Source: Collodictyon triciliatum (lineage: Eukaryota; CRuMs). From it: a stretch of 24,516 bases of DNA. Below the pieces are notes generated by a model, which was given only the letters and a program-made list of their open reading frames with translations, did not search any database and was not told the DNA's origin. The stretch covers positions 1 through 24,516 of the forward strand of contig JBHJMP010001081.1 in the NCBI GenBank assembly GCA_043381765.1, in the 5' to 3' direction. The translations under genes and the position numbers were made by a program. Of this stretch, positions 1 to 16,308 are shown one piece after another (the stretch's first letter is position 1; each line of letters starts with the position of its first letter).

Positions 1-180
1 GACTGTGTGTCATGAGTGGGATTGGCGTCTTAACCTGTTAACAAGGTGGTTCAGTAATCATAAATGAAAATGCTGTCATCACAAAGGCTTTTTGCAGAGA
101 CGATATATACACGCTGAAGGCAGAGTTATGATGGTGTTACCCTTTCTGTGAATCGATTCTTCGTTGGCCCTGCTTTTTGT

Positions 181-3100
181 TTATCTTCTCCAGTCATCAC
201 CATTCGGACAATCTAATAGTGCATAAGTGTTCCGATTTTGACTGTTTGCGGCTCTTCGGGCATGTTGCTCCTGTGCCGTAATTTCATCTATTCGATGCCT
301 TTGAGAATAAGGGGAGCTGGATCTATACCTTCTACCTAAAGTTGGCGACTGTTCTGTTTGCTGCTGGCGACTTCTGTTATGGCCTTGATGATTCGTATGT
401 TGTTCGCCACCTTGCACCTGCCCTTCATTCTGCTGGTTCTGTTGGTTCCCTCCATATGGTGATTGTGGTGGTATAGGTTGCTCTTGATAAGCAAGAGTTC
501 CTTGTTGTCCATATCTACGCCTTGTAGCTAATTTCGTTTCAAAGATCATCTGATTTTTTCGAAAAACTTCGGCGGACTTATCATCTCCTGGAAATTGAAG
601 CAGTAAATTCTTGCATTTGGCCAGGTATGTGTGTGCATACAGCTCCAACACTCGCTCTGTATTAGCCACTTGATTTCCTCTCGTGTCATTGAAATTCACA
701 GAAACAAAATCAAAGTCTATGCACCCTACAAATCTCATATTATCCTGGTCAAGCGTATTTTCAACTACAACGATGAAAAACTTTGTGTTTTTCTTTTCTT
801 TTGCGTGTTCAAGACCAAACTTCAGTTCGTTTCGGCTGATGTTGAAAAGTCCATCCCATCTTCCAGCACACCCTTTGACCTCAAAATAGCAATTAGTCGA
901 CACGTCACCACTGAAGCGGCATAATGAATCCTGTATGTAAAAGTCGTATCCCTTGGAGTCATCAAACCTGTAGTGTGAACCCGGAAACAATTGTAATCTG
1001 GATGAAGAGACCCAGTTTGTGAAAGGGTTGTATGTTCTGTAGGTAGCAGCTAGAAAATTATGGAATAGTTTCTCTGCGCGATAACCAGACTCCTGAATAA
1101 ATACATTTTTAAATATCTCAGACAATTATTTGCAAATAAATCATCCCATGCACGATATTATTGCATATGCAATTTATTTATAATCCATTTATCATGAAAA
1201 AAAGTGTACCTGATTTCCTTTGTACATAATACTGTGTTTGATTCCTTTTTCATTCACTTCGACTTGTTGTAGGTTTTCCATGGACAATTCCAAGAATGAG
1301 ATTCTAACATTTGCTTGTACTCCATTATAAGTTTGTCCTTCGTCACCAATTTGCACTTGATTATCAGCTTGAGTTCCATTCGTAGCTTGTCCTTCACCAA
1401 CAATGTGTCTTCCATCAGTGGTTTGCTCTAAATTACCAGCTTGTTCTTGGTTACCAGTTTGTCCTTGGTTACCAGTTTGTTCTTGGTTACCAGTTTGTCC
1501 TTGGTTACCAGCTTGTTCTTGGTTACAAGTTTGTCCTTGGTTACCAGTTTGTTCTTGGTTACCAGTTTGTTCTTGGTTACCAGTTTGTCCTTGGTTACCA
1601 GTTTGTCCTTGGTTACCAGTTTGTCCTTGGTTACCAGCTTGTTCTTGGTTACCAGTTTGTCCTTGGTTACCAGCTTGTTCTTGGTTACCAGTTTGTCCTT
1701 GGTTGCCAGCTTTCTGCTCAATTTTACCAGATAGTATATCCAGCTCGCTTTCTTTCATTATAGATGATACGCTGATTTCAAAATTTCGGTCTTCCAACTC
1801 TTGGCTAGATAAATCCATTCTCATCCAGATTGATTCTTGCTCTGCGCTTTCGTCCGAAAATATTACGTTGCGCAGTAAACAATCCTAAAGAAAATCTACA
1901 TTAGATTCCTAAAATATTAAATTTGAGAAAATAAAAACCGAAAGGTATATTTTTACTACAATATTTTCAGAACCTGGCATTCAGTCATTCATAGATTTTC
2001 TGACAATACTTACGCTGACCGGTATATCTTTACTTTCTCCATTGAAACTTGTTCTTGAGTCAATCACTTTGTATGATATTACCATGGCATCTTGTTCACT
2101 AAGGTTTTTAGAAGTAAGGTATCGAGTAATTGCGCGTCGAGCTATAGCCTTCTTTTTCTCCATATCATGGACGAATCCGATGACCAAGATTATGACATCA
2201 GATATTATAATGTACGGAACATCGCAATCAAAAGACATGGAAATTGTCGGTGTATCTCTTTCCTGGTCAAAGGAATCTATCTTAGAGAGAACTAATCTTG
2301 GATTGATGTAGTTGCAAATAAAGATTGATGTATTTGGAATTTTGGATTCTAATATAAACTTTTCTGTTATTTCTAAACTATACTGTTCATTTGCTTTTAA
2401 TGTATGGGAAATCGTCAACTGGTTATACTCAAGGTACGGAATTTGAAGGAGTCCTATGATATAAGGACAATTTTTTGCTAAATTAAAATGAACTATATGC
2501 GAGATACTGAGATTACCCCTTTCTGCGTTTGCTTTTCTCATAAGCGGGACACACAAAGATGCCCTCACAGAATTTTCTATCCAATCTGATATCATAGATT
2601 CATCACACAGGTAAATTGGAACTTTGAAGCATAATTCAGTATTTATCTGATGCTTTTGCTTTTGCTTTTGTAATTTCCTTAGACCTACTCTTGTTTGTTT
2701 TCCACCTTGAGTATAACTTACTCTTCGAATCAAAGCTTCTATCACGTCCACGTTTTGAGGGAACAATGAATATGCAGAAACCCAATTACTGATCTGGTTT
2801 TCAAAAAAGTCTGCATTTGGGTCTCTATAATTCGTCGAAAGACTGGCAGGAACTAAACCCTTTTCAATAGAAAGCCGGAGATTGATTTCTCTGTTAAAGC
2901 ATGTATTAGCTTCTTCATTTTCATTAGCTATTTTCGACCATCTGTATATTTCCTCAAGCAAACTGTTTGTGTACTGGTACACGATAAAGAATTTTGTTCT
3001 TCCCAAAAGGTTCAAGTACTTCGTACCAGCACCTCCGTATGAACAAAATAAGTTGAGGTCGTTGTACATACAGTGTAGGGAGATTATGCAATCTCTCAAA

Positions 3101-6100
3101 GATGGTTTAACCTTTCTACTAAAGAAGTGAAGGGTGTTTATATAGTTTTGGTACGGATCATTTGGTTGACAAGGGATGAATGCATTAGAAACGTATTCAC
3201 ATATAATTTTTTCAGCTTCTGAGTCGACGATTGAGCGAGTTATTATATTTTTCAACGGAACAAAATCTCCCTCTTGCTTGTATGGGACCTTTGGTATGTA
3301 AATCTCAATCTCACTAATTTCTGTCCATGGTATAAAAGCATCACTTTCAGATGAGACTATGTAAGCTTGAAGCTGACAGAGCCACTCAGTATATTTTTTT
3401 TCATCCTTAACATTTCTGTCCTTCAAAGATTTGAATATTTTAATGAATGCCCCCACAGATTTCCTAACATTTATACCCAAAAGCTCTGCTAACCTTTCAG
3501 AGCCCCGAGGAACGAGTACGGACCATATGTCTTTTTTGCATATGGTGCTAGATGTCACCTCATTTATGGGTAAATATTTGGGTTGCTCTTGATCTAGTTG
3601 GGCTTCAATCAACTGTTGACCGAGCCAATTCTTGAAAGATATGTTCGCCTTCATTAAAATGGACTCTAGATCATCGGAGAATTGGAGCAATGTTATCAGG
3701 GCTGGTATTTTTTGGGGTTTTGGTAGTGGCTCTAGAAATTCTGGTATCTTGACCCCAAGTTTGAATAGAAATATTTCCCATTCAAGGGACCTTTTCACAT
3801 CCACTTTTTCTTCCGATTGATTCCAGAAGGCAAGACAAACCCCATTTGTTTTTTCATATGACCCTTGAAGTGTAGACAAAGAAAGAATGCTTGGCAAGCA
3901 CGTCGATTCAGCAAGCCTGCAGTGAGTAAGTCCAGACTCTAACTTCTGTTTGCCTGATACAGGAACTAGTATAGGAGATATCACCTTACTTATAGGTTTC
4001 CATTTAAGTTTAGGAAGAACTTCTAGATAGATATCAAAATTTTCCTTAATAAATTCAAGTTGCCTCACTATTCCTTTTATCGCTATATTTTCTTTTTTTT
4101 CAAAGACGTCCATGTGGTGGTAAATAATAGCTTGTATGGTAGCTATTACATCGACACGTATTCCAATATTTTCAGCCATTTTTTCCTCATAATAACCATC
4201 TCCATCGAATACAATTACATCCGATCCAGTAGAAATCAAAGTCTCAACTGATTTCCGGATCGCAACATTCTGTTCAAATGACATCCAGCTGGTAAAGTAA
4301 ACATTTTTCTTACCGTCTAAAGCCATTCTTCGTTCATCGACCAAAAGTCCCTCCCTGGAATGTGTGACCAAGGAGAAAAGTGGATATTTTTTCAAGGATT
4401 TCGTGAAATCAGGTTCGTCTTTCTGAATATGCTCAGTAATGAGACGGAATAGATTTTTCCACCATTCTTTATTTGTCTGGTGTTTCTGAAGTAAACCTGG
4501 TCGTTCCTTAGTTGATTCAGATAGTAAGGAATCAAGGACATGGTTTATATGCAATTCTGGAAGTTTCTGAAGTATTTCTGAAGGAATAATGTGTATTTGT
4601 TCGTCATTTGTAGGTGTGTCGTGGAATAGGATGATATTTTGATATTGATCTAGTTCGATTGCTGTAATCAGTTTTCCTATCTTTTCGCTGTATCGATGAG
4701 GTCGGCCCTTTTTCTTTCCAAACAGAGACGCCATATTTTTTTGGACCCAGTCCCTTATTTCTCCAACCAGCCCTCTCCACCAGTGTGACATCTCGCTAGT
4801 TGTTGATGGGATGTATTTGGCACAGTTTTGTCTCAAAAAATCATCATTCTCGACAGATGAAATAAACATTTTAAACACTTCGTTCCGAATAAACTCATTA
4901 AACTCATTTTCTCTTACTGATTCTCGATTTGTAACCAAAATCCAATCTGAATGAATCACAAAAGGGAGTCCAATGTCCATTATCGGTAGGAAAGCGAAGA
5001 GGGGATATGGACTCTTTTCTTTGGGGAAAAGAAGCACAATATCAATTTTTCTACATTCCTTCCTTGACGGCTCCGTTTCAGTTAAGTATTCAGGAACTTC
5101 AACACTGCGGCTAACATAAAGAAAATCAGAGGTTTTTAATTTCTTTTGGTCCTCCTTGTTGCTTACATCAACTTCTTGAACAACAATGTCTGCCTTTGAA
5201 ATACCAAAAATATCGAAAGTGGATGATGACAGTGGTTCTGAAGAAGCTTTAGTTCGAATATCACTCCTTTTGAAAGAGTATTGAGTACGTTTTTCAGAAG
5301 TGTGGTACTCGATTTTATGCAATTTATTTAAAAACACTGGAGTTAAGCTGTTCAATTGTAGTATAATTGAATCATAAAACTCCTTTGTTCGTAGTTTCTC
5401 TTTCAAAGGGAGGTAAATAATGGTGCTTTGAGGATTTTCGTCCAACAACTCCTTCAAATTTGTATTTATTTCCTCGTACCAGTAGGGTGTGACGAAGGAT
5501 TCTACCTCGTCTTTCCCTTGTCTGAATCCAAACTTCCAAAGTCCTGAGATTATGGCTGGATTTTCTGTCACAGCAAAGACAGATTTGAACCCAAGTCCTT
5601 TTTGTCCAATGGAAACACCACCTTTTTTTGTGCTGGATGATAAAGTACACAATGACAGGACGTTGCTCGGGGAAAATCCTTTCTCGTTATTCAAAAATGC
5701 AACATAACCATCTTTGATAACTACGACTAGCTCTGGCACAACATCTTCTTGATAATCATTGTCATCACTATTCTGTATAATTTCGTGCACGAAGTGAGCT
5801 GGGGAGGAGTACAATTCACTTCCTAGATGCTTGAGAGACCCACACACTGATTTTCTCATATTTTTAAGCATATTGCGTCTTTTTTGGATTCGCAGAACGA
5901 ATTTTTTTGCGAGCTCTTCATTAGGGCTATCGTTAAATTTTGTTGTGAGTTCTATCAATTGAGGGTCTTCTGAATCATCACAATCGAAATCGCTAGTAGC
6001 TTCACTTTGACAATTCACATTTGGGCTTTCCTCCGATGTTGCATCCGATAAAGTAATAGCCCCTTCGGCGACTTTTGTATTTCTTTGTGAAGCAGTCAAT

Positions 6101-9100
6101 TCCTTTTCAATTGATAGCCTTATATGCTTCTCTTTCATCAAATTTTCCTTCAATTTTTCTAGATCTTTTCTTTGAAAATCGATGGTTTCTTGAAGCTTTC
6201 TAATCTCATCTTCTTTGGATGCAATTTTTGATTTCAATTCCATATTTTTACGAGCATTATTTTGTTTCTCTGCTTCCAAGGACAAAAGAAGGTTTTCTTT
6301 GGTTAGGTGGTTCATTTCGTTCGAGTATAGATAACTTATTATTTTAGTGGAAGATGACCCAAAATTTGAAGGAGCGATATCCCCCTTTAACACCAATTCC
6401 AATCTAGATCGGAAAATGGAATTTTTGAAGTGGAGTGTACTTAGCTGCTCCCAGTTGAGTGAATGGCTGTCTTTATATTCACAAGTATCAGCAGGAACTT
6501 GTGGAGGAGAATATGTGTTCCCGGTGCTAATAGCAATATCTTGGTCCCTATTATCACCTTCAGAATCAGACACAGCAGCAGTAGTGCTTGTTTCTTGTTT
6601 TTGCTTTCCTGAGTTTCCAGGTGCAGGAATTATGTCTGCGGGTGCCTCTTGATTGGTGATTTCCGTTTCTATCATACTATCAACTTCTTCATACTGTTCA
6701 TGCATCATAATTAGAGCATTTTGGATTTCAATCGGATATGCAGACTTCAACCAAGGATTACGTTGAAAGGCAACAAGTTGGAAACTGAGAATCAAGTTCA
6801 GCAAAACTTTCCTTTTTTCTCGAAAAAATGTGCGTGTAAACCTAGAACCAATATTGAATATATAGCTTATCATTTGGCATGAGAAAAGTCCCAAATTAGT
6901 TAATAATGTCTCCCATTTTTTCTCTGTGCCTTCGCCTCCTACTTTCTGACATTCTTTTTTTTCTTGGAGTAATTTCTTTATTTCTTCCATTACTTCTTTC
7001 ATTCTTCCTCCAATATTTTCTTCTTTACTTTCCTTATTTCCATTCGTTTCTTCAACTTTCATGTCTCCTAATTTTCCATTGGAGGAGATTTCCGTGGAAC
7101 CAGATTTATTCCCAATTTCTTCACTTTTACTGCCAGATATATCATTCTCAAGGAGTTTGTTTTCAATTTCATCATAGTAATACAGTCCGCCTTCAGGGTA
7201 TCCTGTGATGCTTATCTTCAATAAGTTAATTAACCCGTTTAGTTCCTCGTTTGAAATGAAAGAGCATGATATGGGGAATGACGAAAACAATCGTCCAACA
7301 GTAGAGAGGCTGATGCATTCGGAAGCCCTGTCATCAAAAAAAGCAAAACATATTCTCTTGGCTCCTGCTTTGAGCTCCTCTGAAGAGCTTCCTCCAACTA
7401 CAATTTTAAGAAGGTCGTAATAATTTGAAATAACTGAATATAGCCCTTTCCAAACAATTTTAATAAATGAATTTCTATCCTCTGCAGAACCAAATCCGGT
7501 ACAAGGCTGGAAGGATTTGTCCAACTCAATCATTTTCTTTGTGTATTTAATGCTATCGGCGTCCATTATTATCTCAATGAATTTCAATCCTTGTATATGC
7601 ATCAGGGGGTGCATTCCAGGGCTTAAGAGTTTGTAAATCAATTCGTATAAAGAATTGCATACCGAGAATACTTTGTGTCGATGAATATGGTGAGTACTTA
7701 TCTTTTGGATGCACGAACATATGTCCAAGACATGCGATGCAAGATTTACTTCATCTCTATCGCCTCCTTCAGTCAGTTCATTCAACGCGCACATGCAAGT
7801 GACACGCCCAGAACTCGATATTTCCCATATCTTGAGCTTTCTTAGAAGCATAGGTTCTTGGGTGGGATTTATTTCGGTATTTCTTGATCTATATAAGAGT
7901 GCAAATTTCTATATGAAAAAGTGCAGATGATCAGTTCTCAATCAAGATTTTCTCATATTTTTTAATCATTACAACATAGTGGTGATATATTTTAAAAGGC
8001 TATTATATTGAACTCACATGCAAGTTCAGTATCGCCAAATGGCATAGGTTCTCCACGATGGATAGGTCTTTCTTTAGAAATTCAGTTCTAAGCTTATTTT
8101 TCACATCCGAAGGAAATCTGGGATATGTAAAGTTAAAGTAATTTGCCACAGATATCACATGTTCGTTCCAACAGACATCGTCGCCTCTGGCTTTTCTTAA
8201 TGCTTCAAAGGCTCCTTCAACGCAACTATAATTCGTAGCATACTTAAAAGACGTGTTCAATGAGAATTCCTTTTCGGTAATGTAACTAATTGTCGTATTT
8301 TGAGTCGACTTAAACTCTGAAGGCGATGAATCTGGACTAAGTTTTGTCCTCATCAAATTTCTCATATCGTCAAAGAGTACTGAGAAATTCATTTCAATTT
8401 GATGGAAAATATCGGTATTCCAGTCAAACATTTTATGTAAGAATGTCCCATACAAATTTGCAGTGTCTAACATCAATAGCTTATTTTTCAATGCAAGATA
8501 TCTCCTACGAATGTTACTCATGAATTGATTTAAACCTCCCAGGTGCATTGAAGAGTTTTTTTTATGGTCGGACCTATTAATGTTTGCTAACCTTGAATCA
8601 ATTGACTTTTCGTAATTACTTAGGAGAAATACTGCAATAAAGTCAGCCATCTCAAGAAAGGACGGGTGTACAAAGCTCCAGTCCCCTTTGACAACGATAT
8701 ATCGATGTGGCACCTGGCCAAATAATTAGTTAATTGAAAATTCTGTGGGGATTGTGGGTGAAAAAACTTCACAATATTTGGAATTTCATCCGAACGTAAG
8801 AAAAATACAAACAAAAAAAGCTGTACAAAATAGAATAACGAGATACCAACAATAAGTTATCAACAAACCATTCCTTGATGCTCATCTGCGCCAGTTACGA
8901 TATCCCTGAAGTTGCATAGGTTCCACAATTTCAGAACCGAGGCCTCCCAGTTTGGTAAGTAGCTGATTTTCTCTTCATCGGCTACTCTCTTGAAAAAATC
9001 TTCTACGCGCAATTCATCCTCTAATTTGAAAGAGTCACCCTGGTATGTGATTAGTGTAGTCGTTCTCGAATCTGTCTTTGGCTTGCTGTAGTCCATTTTG

Positions 9101-9321
9101 AAGTAAATAATCTCAGGATTCAACAATGCTTCGTCCGCTACCCCTCCCGCCTGAAGCAGAGTGCGGTGGTTTTGTCTGATCAAGGCCTCCAACAACTCTG
9201 TCAGTAATTTCGTGTAATACGAGTCTGGGCTCACTCCTAGGCAAATGAGGGTGACATTTCGATGCTTCTCCCATCCCAGCGGGAACACGGCCTCACTTCC
9301 AACTTCAGCACGGTTTTCCAT
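181..9321 (-). CDS. NO VEIN/sacsin-like GHKL ATPase with C-terminal DUF3883 domain (5 exons, about 2,876 aa)
   Basis: Exons (5'->3', complement): 9321-8869, 8713-8018, 7908-2014, 1884-1210, 1092-181; all four introns are phase 0 (donors GTTTGT, GTGAGT, GTAAGT, GTACAC). Seen: a GHKL ATPase fold with N-box EIIQNSDDND (Glu about residue 1092), NNEKGF (about 1123) and GQKGLGFKSVF (about 1147), the signature of the NO VEIN/sacsin ATPase family; a charged coiled coil at about 909-986; a GNQ(G/E)Q(T/A) repeat at about 2408-2503; and a DUF3883-like domain at about 2574-2720 with GYD...FEVKG, followed by a Gln-rich tail ending in TAA at 181-183. Known: plant NO VEIN joins the same ATPase and C-terminal domain; its biochemistry is poorly defined. 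Residues 1-1000 match nothing I recognise. The frame stays open upstream of ATG 9321, so the N-terminus is the least certain part. The ATPase assignment is firm; the cellular role is not known. Confidence 0.85.
1308..1399 (-). repeat. decayed copies of the hexapeptide repeat
   Basis: Directly after the clean array in the protein, the sequence keeps a six-residue rhythm with Gln at a fixed position: GEGQAT, NGTQAD, NQVQIG, DEGQTY, NGVQAN. These look like older, diverged members of the same repeat, separated from the clean array by a short non-repeat piece (TDGRHIV). Confidence 0.6.
1420..1707 (-). repeat. 18-bp coding minisatellite, 16 units, hexapeptide GNQ(G/E)Q(T/A)
   Basis: Sixteen head-to-tail 18-bp units lie inside exon 4 of the minus-strand ATPase gene. 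Each encodes Gly-Asn-Gln-(Gly/Glu)-Gln-(Thr/Ala); one unit starts with Cys and the last reads GNLEQT. The period is a multiple of three, so copy number can change without breaking the frame. The product is a hydrophilic, probably disordered linker between the ATPase-containing region and the DUF3883 domain. Diverged copies continue at 1308-1399. Confidence 0.93.
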
Positions 9322-10112
9322 GGATCTAATAGTTGCACAGTTAATTATTATTCCTAGCGGTACGCGGATCAGGCTTCTATGCCAAGGGTATGTAATTACC
9401 CTGAGAAGGTGGTGGAAATGGGGAACGGATAGAAACTGGGGATTAAAGTCCTACTGCCTCTTCTCGATTATTCCAAGACACCGGGTTTCCCTGCTAACAA
9501 ATCAACATGCAAGCAGGCCGGTCAGACTTAAGTACGGCGCTGAGTCGGAGACTTTCCTTAATTCTTTTATAGGGCAGATATCAGGGGCGTGAGACCAAAT
9601 GTACCGTCTATGATTCGATGCCCTGGAATCAATTCTTGCAGACACATTATGTGCACTATGCGGTCGTTTTACTAGTTTTGTTTTTGAAAACAACCCTTAA
9701 ATTGTGGGTTTTAACATCCTTGTTTATAATTTCCATATATAATATTCTAATCTGGACACGTTTAGGGCAGAATTTCAGCTGGGGTTAAATGTTAGATAAG
9801 GAAGACGGTCTTCTTTTGAGTGCATATTCATAATTCATTTATATTTCAATTATATTTTGATATTTATATAATAAAATTTTTTCATTGTAGAGTAGTAAAG
9901 TAATATGTGCACTGATTCCACATATGGAAGGTCGAGTGCCCTTTGAATAACAAAACGTCAGTTTGGCTGTGGGGATTGTGAGGCATCTGTCAAATGCATC
10001 CGAACTCAGAAGCAAACCGATCGACCAGACCGACGGGCCTCGACGCCACAGCACTTCACCTGTTGACAACCTCACTCATTCCCTTAACTTGTGCAGAGAG
10101 AACTTGCCGCAG
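9322..10112. promoter_or_regulatory. divergent intergenic region between two head-to-head genes
   Basis: These 791 bp separate the start codons of the minus-strand ATPase gene and the plus-strand ceramidase-like gene, so both promoters must lie here or in unseen 5' UTR introns. An AT-rich TATA-like stretch (TATATAATAAAA) begins at about 9866, roughly 245 bp upstream of the plus-strand ATG. No open frame with recognisable protein content was found. The promoter role is inferred from position only. Confidence 0.45.
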
Positions 10113-13853
<3,741 letters not shown>

Positions 13854-14442
13854 GCCAGGTAAATCAGCTCTTGCATATAACGAAACTTGCGCTGTCACAA
13901 AATCATAATGATTTTGCATTATTAAATCAGTGACATCATATCTTCGACATCAAAAACATCTTGGTGTGCTCCGCAAAGTGCTCGTTTCAGTCTGAACGGA
14001 ATAAACGAAACAAGAAAAAATATTTCATTTGCGTGCAAATGCGTACATACATACATACATACATACATACATACATACATACATACATACATACATACAT
14101 ACATACATACATACATACATACATACATACATACATACATACATACACAGAAATACACACACGCAGCCTCCATCACATCTTTGGAGTCTTGAGATCGTTC
14201 TCTCAAATACCGAGTTTGATCTGACATGTTCGTTGATGTCAAGCAAGTATTTACCGTGTTTGACTCTTCACTTCTTTCTTCGTCATCCCTCAAAACTCGC
14301 CCTGCTGTTTAAGCGCAGAGTGCACCAGATACAAAATAAACCGGAGCTGGGAAATCAGAAAACTAAAAAAGACAGGGCAAAAGCCATTCCTCTAAACTCA
14401 ATTTATTTCTTCCTTGTTGCTCCGACCTGACAGACGCCTCTG
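13854..14442. other. intergenic region between ceramidase-like gene and FIG4
   Basis: These 589 bp hold the 3' flank of the ceramidase-like gene and the 5' flank of FIG4. The only clear structure is the tetranucleotide repeat at 14044-14146. Open frames across it are made by the repeat and show no protein family features. An AATAAA occurs at about 14334, rather far from the upstream stop codon. Confidence 0.6.
14044..14146 (+). repeat. (TACA)n microsatellite
   Basis: About 25 near-perfect tetranucleotide units lie in the intergenic DNA upstream of FIG4. They generate artefact frames reading HTYI on the plus strand and VCMY on the minus strand. Confidence 0.96.
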
Positions 14443-16219
14443 ATGCCTCAACAAAACGCCCGATCGTATGTTCTCCCCCCAGTTTTCCCTCGACTTCAAA
14501 AGTACAATCTCTACGAGACAACGCAGGTGAGTATATCCATCCATTATACATTCATTTCAATCCTCTCTGCTCTTCTGTTACATATGGACAAGAATCTTAT
14601 ACTGAACTCATGGAGTACTTATCTCTTTGTCTTCTTATTATTCTTCACCGGTCGCTCGCTGATATGTTTTACATATGCGACTATGGTTATAGATGTTCAG
14701 TCAAAACTGCTATTTCTTTTTATAGAGATTTTACGTGGTGGGTTGGGATACATGCCGAACAAAAGCGCGAGTTCTGAAGATAAACAAACTGACATCCAAG
14801 GAAGATGCTGTTGATCTGATCGAAGACCAGGGAACTTATTCAAGATATCAGATTCTACAGCTCTTACAAACGGTATTGTTACGTATTTTTCGCGTTTAAT
14901 ATTATCGATAGTTCCTAATAAAGAAACGAAAGAAATGAAATGATACCGTTTTATTGATATATATTATCAGATTAAGATGGCTTCAAAGTCTACGGGTGGA
15001 TTCATCGAGAAGGGAAAATATTATGGCATAATCGGTAATTCCCTGTCTCGAAATAATCCTTTTGCTCTTTTTTTTTATCAGATGAATTTATTATTCATCT
15101 ATTGCAGTCTAATAAGTTTAATGGAACATCAATCTACATTTGAAGGAATACCCCGATTTCTTGGGTTTCCATACCTGCTTTTAATCAAGAAGAGGAAGCG
15201 AGTCGGATATATCGGAAGGTAATATCACATAGTACAGGATATTTTCACCATGTTTTCTCTCATGTCATTCACATATTGGGAGTAATTGGCTCCCATAATA
15301 GTTCTTTAACTGAGAAACATCTAACAAAGAAATGATTGAACCCTTCATTACTATAAACAAAATGAAGGCACTCCATTTATACTGTCGCAGAAACTGAGCT
15401 CCTTTCTCTCGAGGCAGTGTCGAAAAAACCTATTTTTGACTCTCGATTCAACAACGAGGCAAAGTCAGAATATTCACGATAAACCTCAAAGCTAAATAGA
15501 AATAAATGAAATAATACACCGTCATCCAAGATTCACTTTGCATCATACTAGGTATCGCTCTATCTTCTCAGGACTTGATATGACAAAGAATTTTTACTTT
15601 AGCTACACTTACAATCTCACCGCTACCTTGCAGGACAATATGAAGGTTGTGCTTATTATCCACACCAAAAGCCTGGGTATATGTAGTGTGTATTTACCTT
15701 TGATCTGATCTCGATACCATTCTGATATTTTCTTATCTAAAAGACCTATGCCGAGCCACCTTTTATTCCTCCATCTGTGGATGATGCTTTCGTGTGGAAT
15801 TACTACTTGAAGCAATCGACAGATTATAAGCCCGAAATTCCAAGAGACTGGGCAATCGATCTTATTCATGGGTTCTTCGGACAAGTCAATATCCTTGAAG
15901 AAGAACCCCTTATATCCATTGCTAACATTTGAAGCGAAATGCATCACCCACATGATTTGCAGTTAAAGCGCATGTCCTTTTTATTTAAACAAAATTTTAT
16001 GAATAATTCCTTAATTTTTATCTGTTCTTGTGACTTGCTTGTCATCTATCCATCCCATTTCTTACAATTGGAGGTTCTGAGTCGTACTGTGGTGATTACC
16101 CTTATTGCCAGGCGTTCAAGATATTTCGCTGGAACAAGGTTCCTAAAGAGAGGAGTTAATGAATCCGGTTATGTTGGAAACTATGTGGAGACGGAACAAA
16201 TTGTGCAAGATTGGAGTGT

Positions 16220-16308
<89 letters not shown>

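Noticed and set aside
1420-1707. Possible CRISPR array
   Set aside because: Units are directly adjacent with no unique spacers, and the repeat is coding in a eukaryotic exon.
1403-1888. Plus-strand and alternate-frame open readings across the minisatellite (PVCSWL, VTSLFL, TKDKLV repeats)
   Set aside because: An 18-bp period keeps all frames open; only the minus-strand frame splices in phase to the ATPase exons on both sides.
9600-9660. tRNA B-box-like string GATTCGATGCC
   Set aside because: No A box at a suitable distance and no cloverleaf can be drawn by eye.
9502-9693. Minus-strand 63-aa open frame upstream of the ATPase start as an extra first exon
   Set aside because: No splice donor and phase that would convincingly join it to 9321, and no recognisable content.
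13922-14430. Open frames reading HTYI or VCMY repeats
   Set aside because: Created by the TACA tetranucleotide repeat in intergenic DNA.
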